From contig CALMUP010000022.1 of assembly GCA_937872895.1 (NCBI GenBank), positions 18,874 through 82,873 of the forward strand: a stretch of 64,000 bases of DNA, written 5' to 3'. Shown in pieces: positions 32,501-37,220 of this stretch. The stretch's first letter is position 1. Every line of letters starts with the position of its first letter. The notes beneath the pieces are model-generated. The model was not told where the DNA came from. It did not search any database and was given only the letters and a program-made list of their open reading frames with translations. This stretch comes from an uncultured Verrucomicrobiota bacterium (GTDB taxonomy: Bacteria; Verrucomicrobiota; Kiritimatiellia; CAIVKH01). Both the position numbers and the translations under genes were made by a program.

Positions 32501-35500
32501 GCCAGGGCCTGTACAACGAAGCCACGGTGGTGTTCGGAACGAACGACACGACGATCTCTACGAACGCCTGCGGGGACATCACCGCAACCATCCGCCTGTT
32601 CGCTGATCCGTTGTGCATTGACGATGCGCCTTACATCCAGTACCTGATCGTGCCGATCGGATTCACCCCGAGCAACACGGCGACCATCACCTGGGTCAAC
32701 ACCAACGGGGTCACCGTGCGTGTTGACACCAACCTGCCGCTCGCCGGCACGCTGGTCTGGCCGGGTACGACCTTCGACACCAACGGGGTGGTCACCGACT
32801 GGCCGGGATGGGTGTTCACCAACGGCATCTGGGTGGTGGAGGATGACGGACTCCGCCCGTTCCTTACCCTGATCGCCTCGGTCAACCCGACCAACGCCAC
32901 GGTTGAGTTGTACCCGCCGGAATCGCCGGAGTGCAGCCCGAATCCGCCGGCCACCATCGGCGATTTCGTCTGGGATGACCTCAACCTCAACGGCATCCAG
33001 GATCCGGGCGAACCTGGTCTGTCCAATATCGTCGTGGTGCTCTACGACTTCACCAACGGGGTCGCTGGAGTGACCACCACCGATGTCAATGGCGCCTACG
33101 CCTTCCAGGTCCGTGCCGGCACCTACGAAGTCCAGTTCTTCCCGCCGACCGGCTACTTCTTCAGTCCGGCTTTCGAGGGCACGAATACCGCGATCGACAG
33201 CAACGCCGACGCGATCACCGGCCTCTCCGGTCCCATCACGGTATCGGCCGGCCAGGTCGAGGACACCATTGACGCCGGTCTGTTCACCACCGCGTTCATC
33301 GCCGGTTCGGTGTTCAACGACAGCAACGGCAATGGCCTGTTTGATCCCGAGGACATCACCAACGGCATCCCGTCGGTGCTGATCACGCTGCTTGATGGCA
33401 ATTCGAATGTCGTCACGACGACCTTCACCGCAGCGGATGGCAGCTATATCTTCACGAACCTGCAGCCCGGCGTGTACACGGTTGTGGAAACCGATCCTGC
33501 CGGCTTCTACTCCACCGCGGACATCAGCGCTCCGAATGACAACATCATTCCGGGCATCACCATCGTCAGCGGTCAGGGTTCGACCGGCAACGACTTCCTC
33601 GATGCGCGCTACGCCGCCGTGGGCGACCGGGTCTGGCTGGACTTCGGCAATGGCATCCAGGATCCGGGTGAGGCTGGTCTGGGCGGGGTGCGCCTGACCC
33701 TGTTCGACTCCAACAATGTGGTGGTCGGGGTCACCACCTCGGCGCCGATCAGCGGGTTCTACCGCTTCTCGAACCTGGTGGCGGGGGCTTACAACATCCG
33801 CATCTCGGTACCGCCAGGCTCGGGCATCAGCCCGCAGTTCCAGGGCAGCGATCCGACGGTTGACAGCGATGTCAATCCGACCAATGCCTTCACGCCGGTG
33901 TTTGTCCTGGTGCCTGGCCAGAACAACACCAACGTCGATGCCGGTCTGTACGACTTCCAGATCTACGCGGCCATTGTCGAGGTCTCGGGATCGATCGTTC
34001 AGGGTACGCCGGTGCTGGCCTGGGAGACCGAGACGGAATACGGTACGGCCGGTTGGCTCGTCCAGCGCGAGAGCGCCGACGGTCGCTGGATCACGATCAG
34101 CGGGGACCTCCCGGCGCTGGGCAGCTCGCAAGCCGGGGCATCGTACCGTTGGCCGGATACCGGGGCCGAACCCGGTGCGACCTACCGGTACCAGCTGGTC
34201 GAACTTGAGTCCCGCGGTTCGCAACGCGTCAGCGGTCCGTACGAAATCACCTACGCCAAAGCCGGTCGCACGGCCCAGTCGGCGGGTGCCGCAACGTTCT
34301 CGGCCACCGCCAAGACCTTCACGCCGGTGGTTGCCCAGGCCGGTGTCCGCACCCTCAGTGCAGAGTCCGGCGGCACGGTGATCGCGGCGAAGGTCGCGAT
34401 TACCAACGACGGCCTGTTCAGGGTCACAGCGGCCCAGTTGGCCTCGGTGCTCGGCGTTGATGCAGCCGTGGTAGCGGCCAGCCCGGTCCGGGTCGAACAT
34501 CTCGGCCTGGAGATCCCGGCGCAGCGCGACGGCGACGACGTGGTGTTCCATGCCCGCGGCTACAACAGCATGTTCACCGACCGTAACGTGTACCGCCTGT
34601 CGCTGGCTTTGGCCCAGCCAGTGCCGGAACAGGTGGTTGCGGGTGGTTCCGGTGTGCCAGTCCAGTCCACCATAGCCACGGTAGCCGTAGAACAGCAATT
34701 GTTGCTGCGTCCGGAGCTGTTTACCGATGCCCAGTCGGACCTCTGGTTGTGGCGTCAGTTGATCAGTGGAATCCCCAGTCGCGCCGAATTTACGGCGATG
34801 GTGGACGTCCCGCACCTGGTGGCCGGCACTCCGGCGCAGTTGACCGTGCGGGTCAAGGGCGGTTCGCCGCACGCCCACGGCGTGGTGGTGCAGGTCAATG
34901 GCCAGTCGGTGGGTTCCGCGAGCTTTAGCGGGTTGGCCGAGCACGACCTGATCGTGACCCTGCCTGCCGGTCTTCTGACCTCGGGTGCCAACTCGGTCAG
35001 GCTGTCGATGACGCCGCCGGTGGGGGTCACATCCGACCAGGTGTACCTTGACCGGATCCAGGTGATGTACCAGCGGGCCCTGGTGGCCGGGGACCATGGC
35101 CTGGTCTTCGACGCGCCGGTCGGCTCGGTCCAGGTGACCGGACTCAACGGTTCCGCGATCGAGGTATGGGATGTAACCGATGTATTCCAGCCGGTGCGGC
35201 TGGTCGGTTTCGCCCAGAGCTTGCAGGCGGGTACCTGGTCGGTGAGCTTCCAGGCGCCACGGACGGGACGTTATGCGGTATCAGCGGCACCGGCCAGCCC
35301 TGTGGCGGTCACTGCCTGGTATGCCAACGACCTGAAGGTCAACACCCACGAGATCGACTACCTGGTCATCCACGGCAACGGCCTCGGCGCCGGAGCCCAT
35401 GCACTGGCGGCGGATCGCTCGGCCAAGGGCTTGCGCACCAAGGTGGTGTCGATGGAGTCGGTGTACGACGCCTTCAACCACGGTATTACCGACGCCCGTG

Positions 35501-36786
35501 TGCTCAAGGCCTTCCTCGGTTACGCCTACCGCCAGTGGCAGACCGGTCCGCGGTACGTGGTGTTCGCGGGCGACTCCTCGCTCGACTACCGCAACCGTCT
35601 CGGGACGGGTGACAGCCTGGTGCCGACGCCTCCGGAAGGTTCGGTGTTCGGGGTGATCGCGTCTGACCATGGGCTGGGGGACATCGACGGCGATGGCCAC
35701 CTGGAGATGGCGGTCGGCCGCATCCCGGTCGGTTCCGCAGCAGCGCTGAACGCCTACGTTGCCAAGATGCAGGCCTTCGAAGCCGGTGGTTCCTGGCGCG
35801 GTTCGGTGACCATCGCCGCGGACAATCAGGATCAGGGCGGCAGCTACGAGGCGGACGGCGACGAGCTTGAGGCCTTGATCAGCGGCCGTTCGATCACCCG
35901 TGCGAACATCGGCGAACTGGGGGCGGGCGGAGCGGCTTCGGTGCTGCATGACCGCCTCAACGCGGGAACCGAATTGGCGGTGTACATCGGCCACGGCAGC
36001 TTCTTCAAGATGGCCGACGAAGGCATCCTTACCACCAACGATGTAGCCGGCCTGGTCAACGCCAGCAATCCGGGTGTGGTGATGGCCCTCGGCTGCTTGA
36101 TGGGTTCGTTCGGTCAACCCGGCCAGGTCGGTATCGGCGAGAAACTGGTGGCCGGAGCCAACGGGGCCGCTGCTGTGCTCGGTTCGTCCACCCTGGTCAA
36201 CATCCGCGAAGGCAACAAGGTTGGCCGCGGGGTGGTGGACGGGTTGTACCGGCAAGGGGTTGCCCGTCTGGGTGACGCGCTGGTTGAAACCAAGAATGCC
36301 GCGGCATCCGACGGCAGCTTTGCTGGTGTCGCGACCTACCAGTTGCTGGGTGATCCGGCGCTCGCCTTCGGCGATGCCGACGCCCCGCGCGGTGGTCCGG
36401 AAGTCGAACCGACCCGCTCCAGCTACGAGGAATGGCTCACCTGGGCGTTCCCGCCGGTCTGGATCGAACAAGGGCTGGGCACGGATCCGAACGACGATCC
36501 GGATGGAGATGGACTGAGCAACTGGGAGGAATACCTCGCCGGTACCGATCCGCTCGACGCCTTGTCCGACCTGGTGGTCGTAACCGTACGTCCTCAGGCC
36601 AACGGCAGCATCGAGCTGCGGTGGCCTTCGGTGCCGGGCCGCACCTACCGGATTGAACGGGCGGAGAGCATCGGCGGGCCATTTACGCCGGTGGCCGATC
36701 TCGTACCCGCCGCCGCACCGGTCAACACGTGGCTCGACAGCCAGCCGCTGTCCGGCGCAGCTTTCTACCGGGTGTTCGTCCAGTAA
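14539..36786 (+). CDS. Giant repeat-rich surface protein with C-terminal C25 (gingipain-type) peptidase, 7,415 aa
   Basis: One uninterrupted frame encodes a predicted secreted protein of about 0.75 MDa. Order by residue: signal peptide 1-48; glycine-rich domain 55-255; beta-rich region with a YYDHWEDGYE motif (about 415); DUF11-like region from about 850; six near-identical 110-aa DUF11 repeats (1402-2061) and two longer ones; 120-125-aa DUF11 repeats with DIDSTPGNN and EDDQD ends (about 2396-3300); SdrD-B-like domains (3412-3955); fourteen 147-aa repeats (about 3957-6014); more SdrD-B domains to 6470; a VLAWETETEYGTAGW beta module; and a C25 peptidase with dyad candidates His7152 (YIGHGS) and Cys7186 (LGCLMGS). 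The end is a DxDxDG calcium-binding stretch and a beta module closing in YRVFVQ. ATG 14566 is an equally good start (AGAGGGA upstream). A strong terminator follows. The role is probably adhesin plus protease. Confidence 0.9.
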   Translation: MNACRGIHAMRKVTVDCRRPTLFGRVIASLATAATVIALSGELAQAQTFTNTYTTAGSTNFVIPVGVTQITVQAWGGGGGARLGGGTGRRSGAGGGAYASSSLSVTAGANFTIVVGDGGAVGDPGSAGGVSSVGNGLVTNVLAAGGGGGPSDNTAGAGGTVAASIGATRFAGGAGGVRGATTGGGGGGSAFITSNGLAGAVGDANGGAGGAGTGSGGAGGNNGASGNPGNTPGGGGGGRGESGATSGAGAVGRVIITYSAQAAGAPARLSFSSLPLSVVNSNVSALITIALRDTNNIQATATNNVTVSLSSSLSGSFRNVANTTNITSVVISNGQSQVSFRYRPTVLGTHNLTVSAAGLSSATQALTSVAQPVIVQTYFVPYAEENIYRALNTINTAATGTNAALISISAFASNTIIYYDHWEDGYESDLSNPTQSTTLVWGDGIAANGCPPNFTNIVSCSDAGDFIERGQAVVAINTMPSNPRNSADIRFDGRDRFGVTRPVAVTRFGWDVAPATLLAGSIEVFDISAHGTRFVVPVGTNVITESSAYELVLASIMPTRQSATVVVDYNNDGIPDLTTNVALGATLALTSNVLAGTVITSSAPVQVSLITGDIGSNYECRWYNVPPVDTWSSRYFNPVSSVNSAQGRLDVILYNPNSNAITVLRQYKTAVDDIFTTTNVIPGGSFAVVTNTEFNTAQYYYTTNNQAFYGIGQMDASGAGQISDWGFSLVPESFLTPIAFVGSAPGRDPFSSTSPNTNVSPIWVTVGSPKSTTLYVDYNGNGGAFTNDCGEYDASFPISYLDSLRVYDPDGDQTAMKLFTCDGTLITAAWGQDPLIAPAAQPSLDMGYTVLPLPGIDAEKSVAFAPGGDLNNDGFLNPGEIIRYTIIITNPNESVSGGVTVEDILPPEITYNTNTTLLDGGTPIADSGVTPFPLDEGGFFLGVLTAQTARVISFDATVINPYTNTSTVITNRARVRDDVSTVIVVTEVASPVVPPSLIIDKVSNVGAFFTNNQVITYSISVVNTSAILQTGIAVTDAIPSSVSFVTGSVFVTAPVQTGSLFTNRVRDDFSSASYSLNTGNVNWNGNWIEQNEATSPTANDIQIVDGRLRITNTNGAKPAIYREVNLANAIQASISLRYEASNNLEVIDSVQLQVSTNGGTSYIILADYTEIAGSQSGTTTVDITSYRTANTRVRLAVNAGYTGVDEFFRVDWLQVQFTTGVSARVTNTFAGTAPPVLHTGQSLFPGESMTITFQARVTNNIVGLTSIVNTACFTADGKPLPTCDSVVDLPPPPAGIRIDKTVSSNAFPGVETLTGTNNTPIVYWFVVRNTGLVNLASVTVNDPLIPYSTNLGSLAVGQAVTVSVNDVLSASLTNTATASGNPPGGLPPVTSTDTASVVRINPAITIAKTVSDTGAIPGVESVTGTNNQPVLYSFVVRNTGDVTLTNVVVTDNLISPALSTNIGTLTVNQARTVTASRVISSSLINTATAQGNPPLGPPVSNSDTASVTRISPAITIAKTVSDVGAIPGVETVTGTNNQPVLYSFVVRNTGDVTLTNVVVTDTLLSPSFTTNVGTLTVNQAVTVTANRVISGSLTNLATSTGVPPIGPPVSNSDTAVVVRINPAITIAKTVSDTGAIPGVESVTGTNNQPVLYSFVVRNTGDVILTNVVVTDTLLSPSYTTNIGTLTVNQARTVTANRVISGSLTNLATSTGVPPFGPPVSNSDTAVVVRINPAITIAKTVSDTGAIPGVETVTGTNNQPVLYSFVVRNTGDVTLTNVVVTDTLLSPSFTTNVGTLTVNQAVTVTANRVISGSLTNLATSTGVPPIGPPVSNSDTAVVVRINPAITIAKTVSGTGAIPGVETVTGTNNQPVLYSFVVRNTGDVTLTNVVVTDTLLSPSFTTNIGTLTVNQARTVTANRVISGSLTNLATSTGVPPIGPPVSNSDTAVVVRINPAITIAKTVSGTGAIPGVEFVTGTNNQPVLYSFVVRNTGDVTLTNVVVTDTILSPSYTTNIGTLAVNQARTVTANRVISGSLTNLATSTGVPPIGPPVSNSDTATVARINPAINIEKTVSATTNFANASELVTGTNSQPVTYFLVVSNPGDVTLTNVVVLDTSITPVYSNNLGTLVVGQSVTLSVARTIGGNLINTATTRGQDPLGQTQNDSDTAEVREIGPAINIEKTVATTNSFAASGELAIGTNGQPVTYFFVVSNPGDVVLTNVYVFDLSITPAYSNNLGTLAVGQSVTVSVASVISADLVNTAQARGFDTVGQPQNDSDTAEVDLRAPAITLIKTAGSAPNGTDLTILAGSNVTYTFRVINNGDTFLSNIAVTDNVIGVIGNIAGPLAPGATSSIPFTVSNLLFSVTNIGVAVGNPTDDGGADLPNFNDVRDDDDAVVIVTPVIDLELTKDVNNATPNVGSIINYTIVVSNRGPSVATGVTVLDVLPSGLSYVTSSNGTYVPGTGIWTIGSIGVGGQTSLVIVAAVTNSGSIENIAQVQTADQLDIDSTPGNNVPSEDDQDNAIITVPAAIDLELVKSVDDATPNVGQTIAFTIVLTNKGPNNATGVSVLDVIPPGFAYSSNTTSSGLFTPTNGIWTIGGPMVPGASRILVIYGVVTNSGTYTNVAQVQTADQFDIDSTPGNNDPAEDDQDDAVFTVPLTADLELEKGVNNSTPLLFETVTFTITVTNRGPDTATGVTVLDDLNVLCCGEYVSHTNGAYNPLTGIWNIGTLAVNASTQLFISVTITNSSLVDTNWAQVWTANEFDIDSTPGNSVPTEDDQDAAVLFVGDAIDLELTKTVDNAFANVGSDVVFTLTLTNKGPNAATGVSVEDVLPAGLDFVSSSSPDYDNVSGIWTVGAVSVNGSTSLLITATVTNFPPVTNAAQVLTADQFDIDSIPGNFPAVTEDDDDQVVVTPPTIDLELTKSVNKAQADPFENVTWTVIVTNRGPSDATGVTVRDELPVNWTYVSDSSGTYDTNTFLWTIGTLPAGGSTTLQIVAFANIGLTLTGHGPIVPGYTNIAQVWTANEYDIDSTPGNDVASEDDQDSAEIPIRALSDLALTKSVNNATPNFGSQITYSIIITNEGPQPAVGVRVEDILPAGLTYVSNSAGSAYNPLNGIWVIGTMNSGDSRQLDIFATVSSIGLISNVAQVNRNFHFDIDSTPDNDDPAEDDQDDAVIIVPPSADLELTKTVNTSLLSTGQVAVFTVTVTNAGPSNGTGIAVRDVLPSGLGYVSHTGGTYNAGTGIWTIGSLNVGSVTSIQITAQALLSGTWTNVAEVSAANEFDIDSTPNNNVPTEDDQDEVTVTVVSPNISIVKTVGFGPAFSTNDLVRGTNGTPVRYWFVVSNSSDTTLTNVTITDLDVPFTTNLGTLVVGQVRTVSVADVISADLTNTAVVTGQGPTGSTVTDDDTAVVLLLMKITGSVFLDIDGDGQFDPVDTNDINGVTVTLLNATNGVVGVTTTTVNGAYSFTNLPPGAYTVVQTDLPGYLSTGDTVPPNDNQIPVTLLSGIDSTGNNFLDTLPGQIGDFVWDDLNGNGIQDGGEPGISNVTVRLLDASNAVVFTTTTDNLGAYLFTNVAPAPGYVVEFVAPSGYVFTLANQGTNDLVDSDADVVTGRSGPITILSGESNTTIDAGLFIPSSISGSVFVDVDGDGIFDAEDTNGINGVIITLLDSSSNIVGVTTTAVNGAYSFTNLPPGDYTVVETDPPGYVSTGDVVPPNDNQIPVTLTSGSNVTGRDFLDTFPGQIGDFVWDDLNGNGIQDGGEPGISNVTVRLLDASNAVVFTTTTDNLGAYLFTNVAPAPGYVVEFVAPSGYVFTLANQGTNDLVDSDADVVTGRSGPITILSGESNTTIDAGLFIPSSISGSVFIDVNTDGNFDPEDTNGINGVIITLVNSSSNVVGVTTTAVNGAYSFTNLPPGAYTVVETDPVGFFSTGDVVPPNDNLIPVTLTSGSNVTGRDFLDAENPNPTLAKTFVEATDVDANGNFDIVYRITVINPAISGGTYDLTDTPSPDPNVTINGGSVSGFTNLTLVGAGPYTLADDAFIGATSTNIYVLTLNATLSEAVRSGSTNVSLCAGLPQDLAPGQGLFNEVVLTYGTNNTQLTSEDCGNIPPWLIIDKTFVAASAADVNGNFVATYVITVENIGGRTGPYDLTDTPLFDTNVTVSGGTVSGQVNTNLTGAGPYTLASGVLIGSGDVHTYTLALNATLSSAVRAGVASVTLCGEGDGTPVAGEGLFNETTVTFSTNSISVTTNDCGEIPPFLLIDKQFVSATEPDLSGAFTAVYNVTVENVGGSIGTYDLSDTPAPDTNITVNGASVSGQVTTNFTGAGPYALASGASIAVGATHTYTLSVSLTLESQVLAGAAFITTCGEGSGTPVAGEGLFNAATVTYGTNSTSITTNDCGDVPPFLLIDKTFVSASEPSLSGAFSATYNITVVNVGGQVGTYDLSDSPSPDTNVTVNGAAVTGQATNSFVGAGPYTLASGASIAVGATHTYTLTVDLTLEAQVLAGAVSVSLCGDGTGTPVAGEGLFNAATVTYGTNSTTITTNDCGEIPPFILIDKTFVSASPADTNGLFTITYNVTVENVGGTAGTYNLTDTPAPDTNVSILGVAVTGQVTTNFTGAGPYTLATGASIGAGVAQSYQLVFDAQLSMAVMDGTTFVTTCGEGNGTPVAGEGLFNAATVTYGTNSTTITTNDCGNIPPIVTIRKDFVSTTPIDTNGAFTVTYTITVDNSGGVAEIYDLSDLPTPDANVTILGGAVSGFATQTLVGAGPYTLATDASIAAGATHVYTLTLNAQLSTSVLSGSVSVSLCGERSGTPNAGEGLFNLATLAVGTNNTVITDDACGDIPPLLVPFKTFVSASEPDLNGDFSATYTITMVNVGGSSTTYDLVDTPAPDTNITVNGASVSGYAVLSFTNAGPYTLATDELIGAGSNHVYTLVLDLTLGEGIRTGISSASQCLPGSRGFEANNGLFNAVTATYGTNDTTVTTNACGEIPPFLLIDKQFVSATEPDLSGAFTAVYNVTVENVGGSIGTYDLSDTPAPDTNITVNGASVSGQVTTNFTGAGPYALASGASIAVGATHTYTLSVSLTLESQVLAGAAFITTCGEGSGTPVAGEGLFNAATVTYGTNSTSITTNDCGDVPPFLLIDKTFVSASEPSLSGAFSATYNITVVNVGGQVGTYDLSDSPSPDTNVTVNGAAVTGQATNSFVGAGPYTLASGASIAVGATHTYTLTVDLTLEAQVLAGAVSVSLCGDGTGTPVAGEGLFNAATVTYGTNSTTITTNDCGEIPPFILIDKTFVSASPADTNGLFTITYNVTVENVGGTAGTYNLTDTPAPDTNVSILGVAVTGQVTTNFTGAGPYTLATGASIGAGVAQSYQLVFDAQLSMAVMDGTTFVTTCGEGNGTPVAGEGLFNAATVTYGTNSTTITTNDCGNIPPIVTIRKDFVSTTPIDTNGAFTVTYTITVDNSGGVAEIYDLSDLPTPDANVTILGGAVSGFATQTLVGAGPYTLATDASIAAGATHVYTLTLNAQLSTSVLSGSVSVSLCGERSGTPNAGEGLFNLATLAVGTNNTVITDDACGDIPPLLVPFKTFVSASEPDLNGDFSATYTITMVNVGGSSTTYDLVDTPAPDTNITVNGASVSGYAVLSFTNAGPYTLATDELIGAGSNHVYTLVLDLTLGEGIRISRTFPLPCLESGFGYEANRGLYNRINVTYTTNEFPLEVEACGEIPPFILIDKFFVSATEADIDGNFVATYDVSVINVGGTEGTYDLTDTPSPDTNITVNGASVTGQITTNFTGAGPYTLATGEMLGEGAIHTYTLSVSMTLQSQVLAGASFVTLCGDGNGTPVSGEGLFNEATVIYGTNRTTISTNDCGEIPPFLFIDKSFVSAGDVDGGGNFVATYTVTVRNTGGSATTYDLTDALDPDLSITVNGGSVTGFTNLTLVGAGPYTLATDAAIDSGATHSYTLALNMTINSNVLNGTETISACSAEGRSEPGQGLYNEATVVFGTNDTTISTNACGDITATIRLFADPLCIDDAPYIQYLIVPIGFTPSNTATITWVNTNGVTVRVDTNLPLAGTLVWPGTTFDTNGVVTDWPGWVFTNGIWVVEDDGLRPFLTLIASVNPTNATVELYPPESPECSPNPPATIGDFVWDDLNLNGIQDPGEPGLSNIVVVLYDFTNGVAGVTTTDVNGAYAFQVRAGTYEVQFFPPTGYFFSPAFEGTNTAIDSNADAITGLSGPITVSAGQVEDTIDAGLFTTAFIAGSVFNDSNGNGLFDPEDITNGIPSVLITLLDGNSNVVTTTFTAADGSYIFTNLQPGVYTVVETDPAGFYSTADISAPNDNIIPGITIVSGQGSTGNDFLDARYAAVGDRVWLDFGNGIQDPGEAGLGGVRLTLFDSNNVVVGVTTSAPISGFYRFSNLVAGAYNIRISVPPGSGISPQFQGSDPTVDSDVNPTNAFTPVFVLVPGQNNTNVDAGLYDFQIYAAIVEVSGSIVQGTPVLAWETETEYGTAGWLVQRESADGRWITISGDLPALGSSQAGASYRWPDTGAEPGATYRYQLVELESRGSQRVSGPYEITYAKAGRTAQSAGAATFSATAKTFTPVVAQAGVRTLSAESGGTVIAAKVAITNDGLFRVTAAQLASVLGVDAAVVAASPVRVEHLGLEIPAQRDGDDVVFHARGYNSMFTDRNVYRLSLALAQPVPEQVVAGGSGVPVQSTIATVAVEQQLLLRPELFTDAQSDLWLWRQLISGIPSRAEFTAMVDVPHLVAGTPAQLTVRVKGGSPHAHGVVVQVNGQSVGSASFSGLAEHDLIVTLPAGLLTSGANSVRLSMTPPVGVTSDQVYLDRIQVMYQRALVAGDHGLVFDAPVGSVQVTGLNGSAIEVWDVTDVFQPVRLVGFAQSLQAGTWSVSFQAPRTGRYAVSAAPASPVAVTAWYANDLKVNTHEIDYLVIHGNGLGAGAHALAADRSAKGLRTKVVSMESVYDAFNHGITDARVLKAFLGYAYRQWQTGPRYVVFAGDSSLDYRNRLGTGDSLVPTPPEGSVFGVIASDHGLGDIDGDGHLEMAVGRIPVGSAAALNAYVAKMQAFEAGGSWRGSVTIAADNQDQGGSYEADGDELEALISGRSITRANIGELGAGGAASVLHDRLNAGTELAVYIGHGSFFKMADEGILTTNDVAGLVNASNPGVVMALGCLMGSFGQPGQVGIGEKLVAGANGAAAVLGSSTLVNIREGNKVGRGVVDGLYRQGVARLGDALVETKNAAASDGSFAGVATYQLLGDPALAFGDADAPRGGPEVEPTRSSYEEWLTWAFPPVWIEQGLGTDPNDDPDGDGLSNWEEYLAGTDPLDALSDLVVVTVRPQANGSIELRWPSVPGRTYRIERAESIGGPFTPVADLVPAAAPVNTWLDSQPLSGAAFYRVFVQ
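18742..20721 (+). repeat. Six tandem 330-bp DUF11-encoding repeats
   Basis: The unit beginning CCGGCGATCACCATCGCGAA recurs with an exact 330-base period; the ACCATCGCGA marker lies at 18751, 19081, 19411, 19741, 20071 and 20401. Units encode PAITIAKTVS through NSDTAVVVRIN and differ by a few bases, mostly silent. A diverged unit precedes and two longer ones follow. Confidence 0.95.
21726..24440 (+). repeat. Second class of DUF11-like repeats (about 120-125 aa)
   Basis: Units begin with IDLELTK- or ADLELTK-like segments and end with DFDIDSTPGNN and EDDQD-like acidic tails. About seven units are present and they are clearly diverged from one another, unlike the preceding class. The acidic D-rich ends suggest calcium binding between domains. 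Confidence 0.85.
25084..25415 (+). repeat. 332-bp direct repeat, copy A (SdrD-B-like domain)
   Basis: The stretch encodes GQIGDFVWDDLNGNGIQDGG and the rest of an SdrD-B-like fold. It is identical, as far as I can read, to 25747-26078 at an offset of 663 bases. Confidence 0.85.
25747..26078 (+). repeat. 332-bp direct repeat, copy B (SdrD-B-like domain)
   Basis: This is the second copy of 25084-25415. The first difference after the block is GAT versus GAC in the Asp codon of TTIDAG. Identity at silent sites points to recent duplication or gene conversion. Confidence 0.85.
27288..29303 (+). repeat. 2,016-bp direct repeat, copy A
   Basis: Starting at GAGATCCCGCCGTTCCTGCT this block is repeated at 29493-31508, an offset of 2,205 bases (five 441-base units). 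I compared translations throughout and bases at both edges and several inner points, and saw no difference. Confidence 0.88.
29493..31508 (+). repeat. 2,016-bp direct repeat, copy B
   Basis: This is the second copy of 27288-29303. Similarity continues beyond the right edge but with many differences (GGCGCGGGTTCG versus GGCGCCGGCTCG). Confidence 0.88.
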
Positions 36787-36811
36787 CCCCACAACATCCT
36801 CCGCATGTAAA

Positions 36812-36840
36812 GGCGCCGGTCCACACCGGCGCCTTTTTTT
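36812..36840 (+). terminator. Rho-independent terminator of the giant gene
   Basis: GGCGCCGGT and ACCGGCGCC form a perfect 9-bp stem around CCAC, followed by seven Ts, 25 bases after the stop codon. Confidence 0.95.
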
Positions 36841-37220
36841 ATCTCCCTACTTGAAAACAAGCAGGCTATGGCGTTGCTTCTGTCGACGGCGGAAGAAGTT
36901 GTACAACCTTGCCCACGAAGGTTTCACAGATTTAAGAATCGTTTCGACACTGGTTGAGAAGCGTCGGTTTCGGAGTTGGCACCGTAAAATGTTTTACCGA
37001 TTAGGGAATTGCTGATTACGAAAAAACATGAAAATTATCCCGACAACATCGTCGTTCGTTTGTGATCTATATAACGTGCTCGTTATGAGGCATCTAAAAG
37101 GAGCAGTCGATGGTTGAGGCGGGGTCGCCGAGTAGGTCATGCGTTTTACTGTGGAGGCCGTTCCGGAAAGCTGGCCTGGTTCTTGCTTAAACAGTAGCAG
37201 ATGACAAACAGGTACGAACG
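36841..37220. other. Intergenic region upstream of the second C25 gene
   Basis: The gap between the terminator and the next gene holds a small ATAACG-TGCT-CGTTAT hairpin (37071-37086), a GTAAAA/TTTTAC hairpin near 36990, a 26-codon mini-frame with a strong ribosome site (37110-37190) and a sigma54-like element (37172-37188). No larger gene is seen. Confidence 0.6.
37172..37188 (+). promoter_or_regulatory. Sigma54-like -24/-12 element
   Basis: TGGCCTGGTTCTTGCTT has the invariant GG and GC dinucleotides separated by exactly ten bases, with a TTGCT-like -12 box. Transcription would begin about a dozen bases downstream, near 37198, shortly before the C25 gene start. Confidence 0.45.

Larger units (their letters stand above)
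26410..32580 (+). repeat. Fourteen tandem 147-aa repeats
   Basis: Each unit of about 441 bases encodes a domain opening with xxIDKTFVSAS, containing TYDLTDTPAPDTN and GAGPYTLA, and closing with a CGxGxGTPxAGEGLFN and TNDCGxIPP segment. Each unit has two conserved cysteines, so one disulfide per domain is plausible. Units 3-7 are repeated exactly as units 8-12. Confidence 0.9.

Noticed and set aside
36480..36560. Dockerin domain in the DPDGDGLSNWEEY stretch
   Set aside because: Only one or two acidic loops of the thrombospondin type 3 or EF-hand-like kind are present, without the duplicated dockerin helix pattern.
36400..36786. Type IX secretion C-terminal domain on the C25 proteins
   Set aside because: C25 proteases suggest it, but the end (DxDGDG stretch plus an R-V-F tail) lacks the glycine/lysine pattern I expect of that domain, and no type IX genes are in the window.
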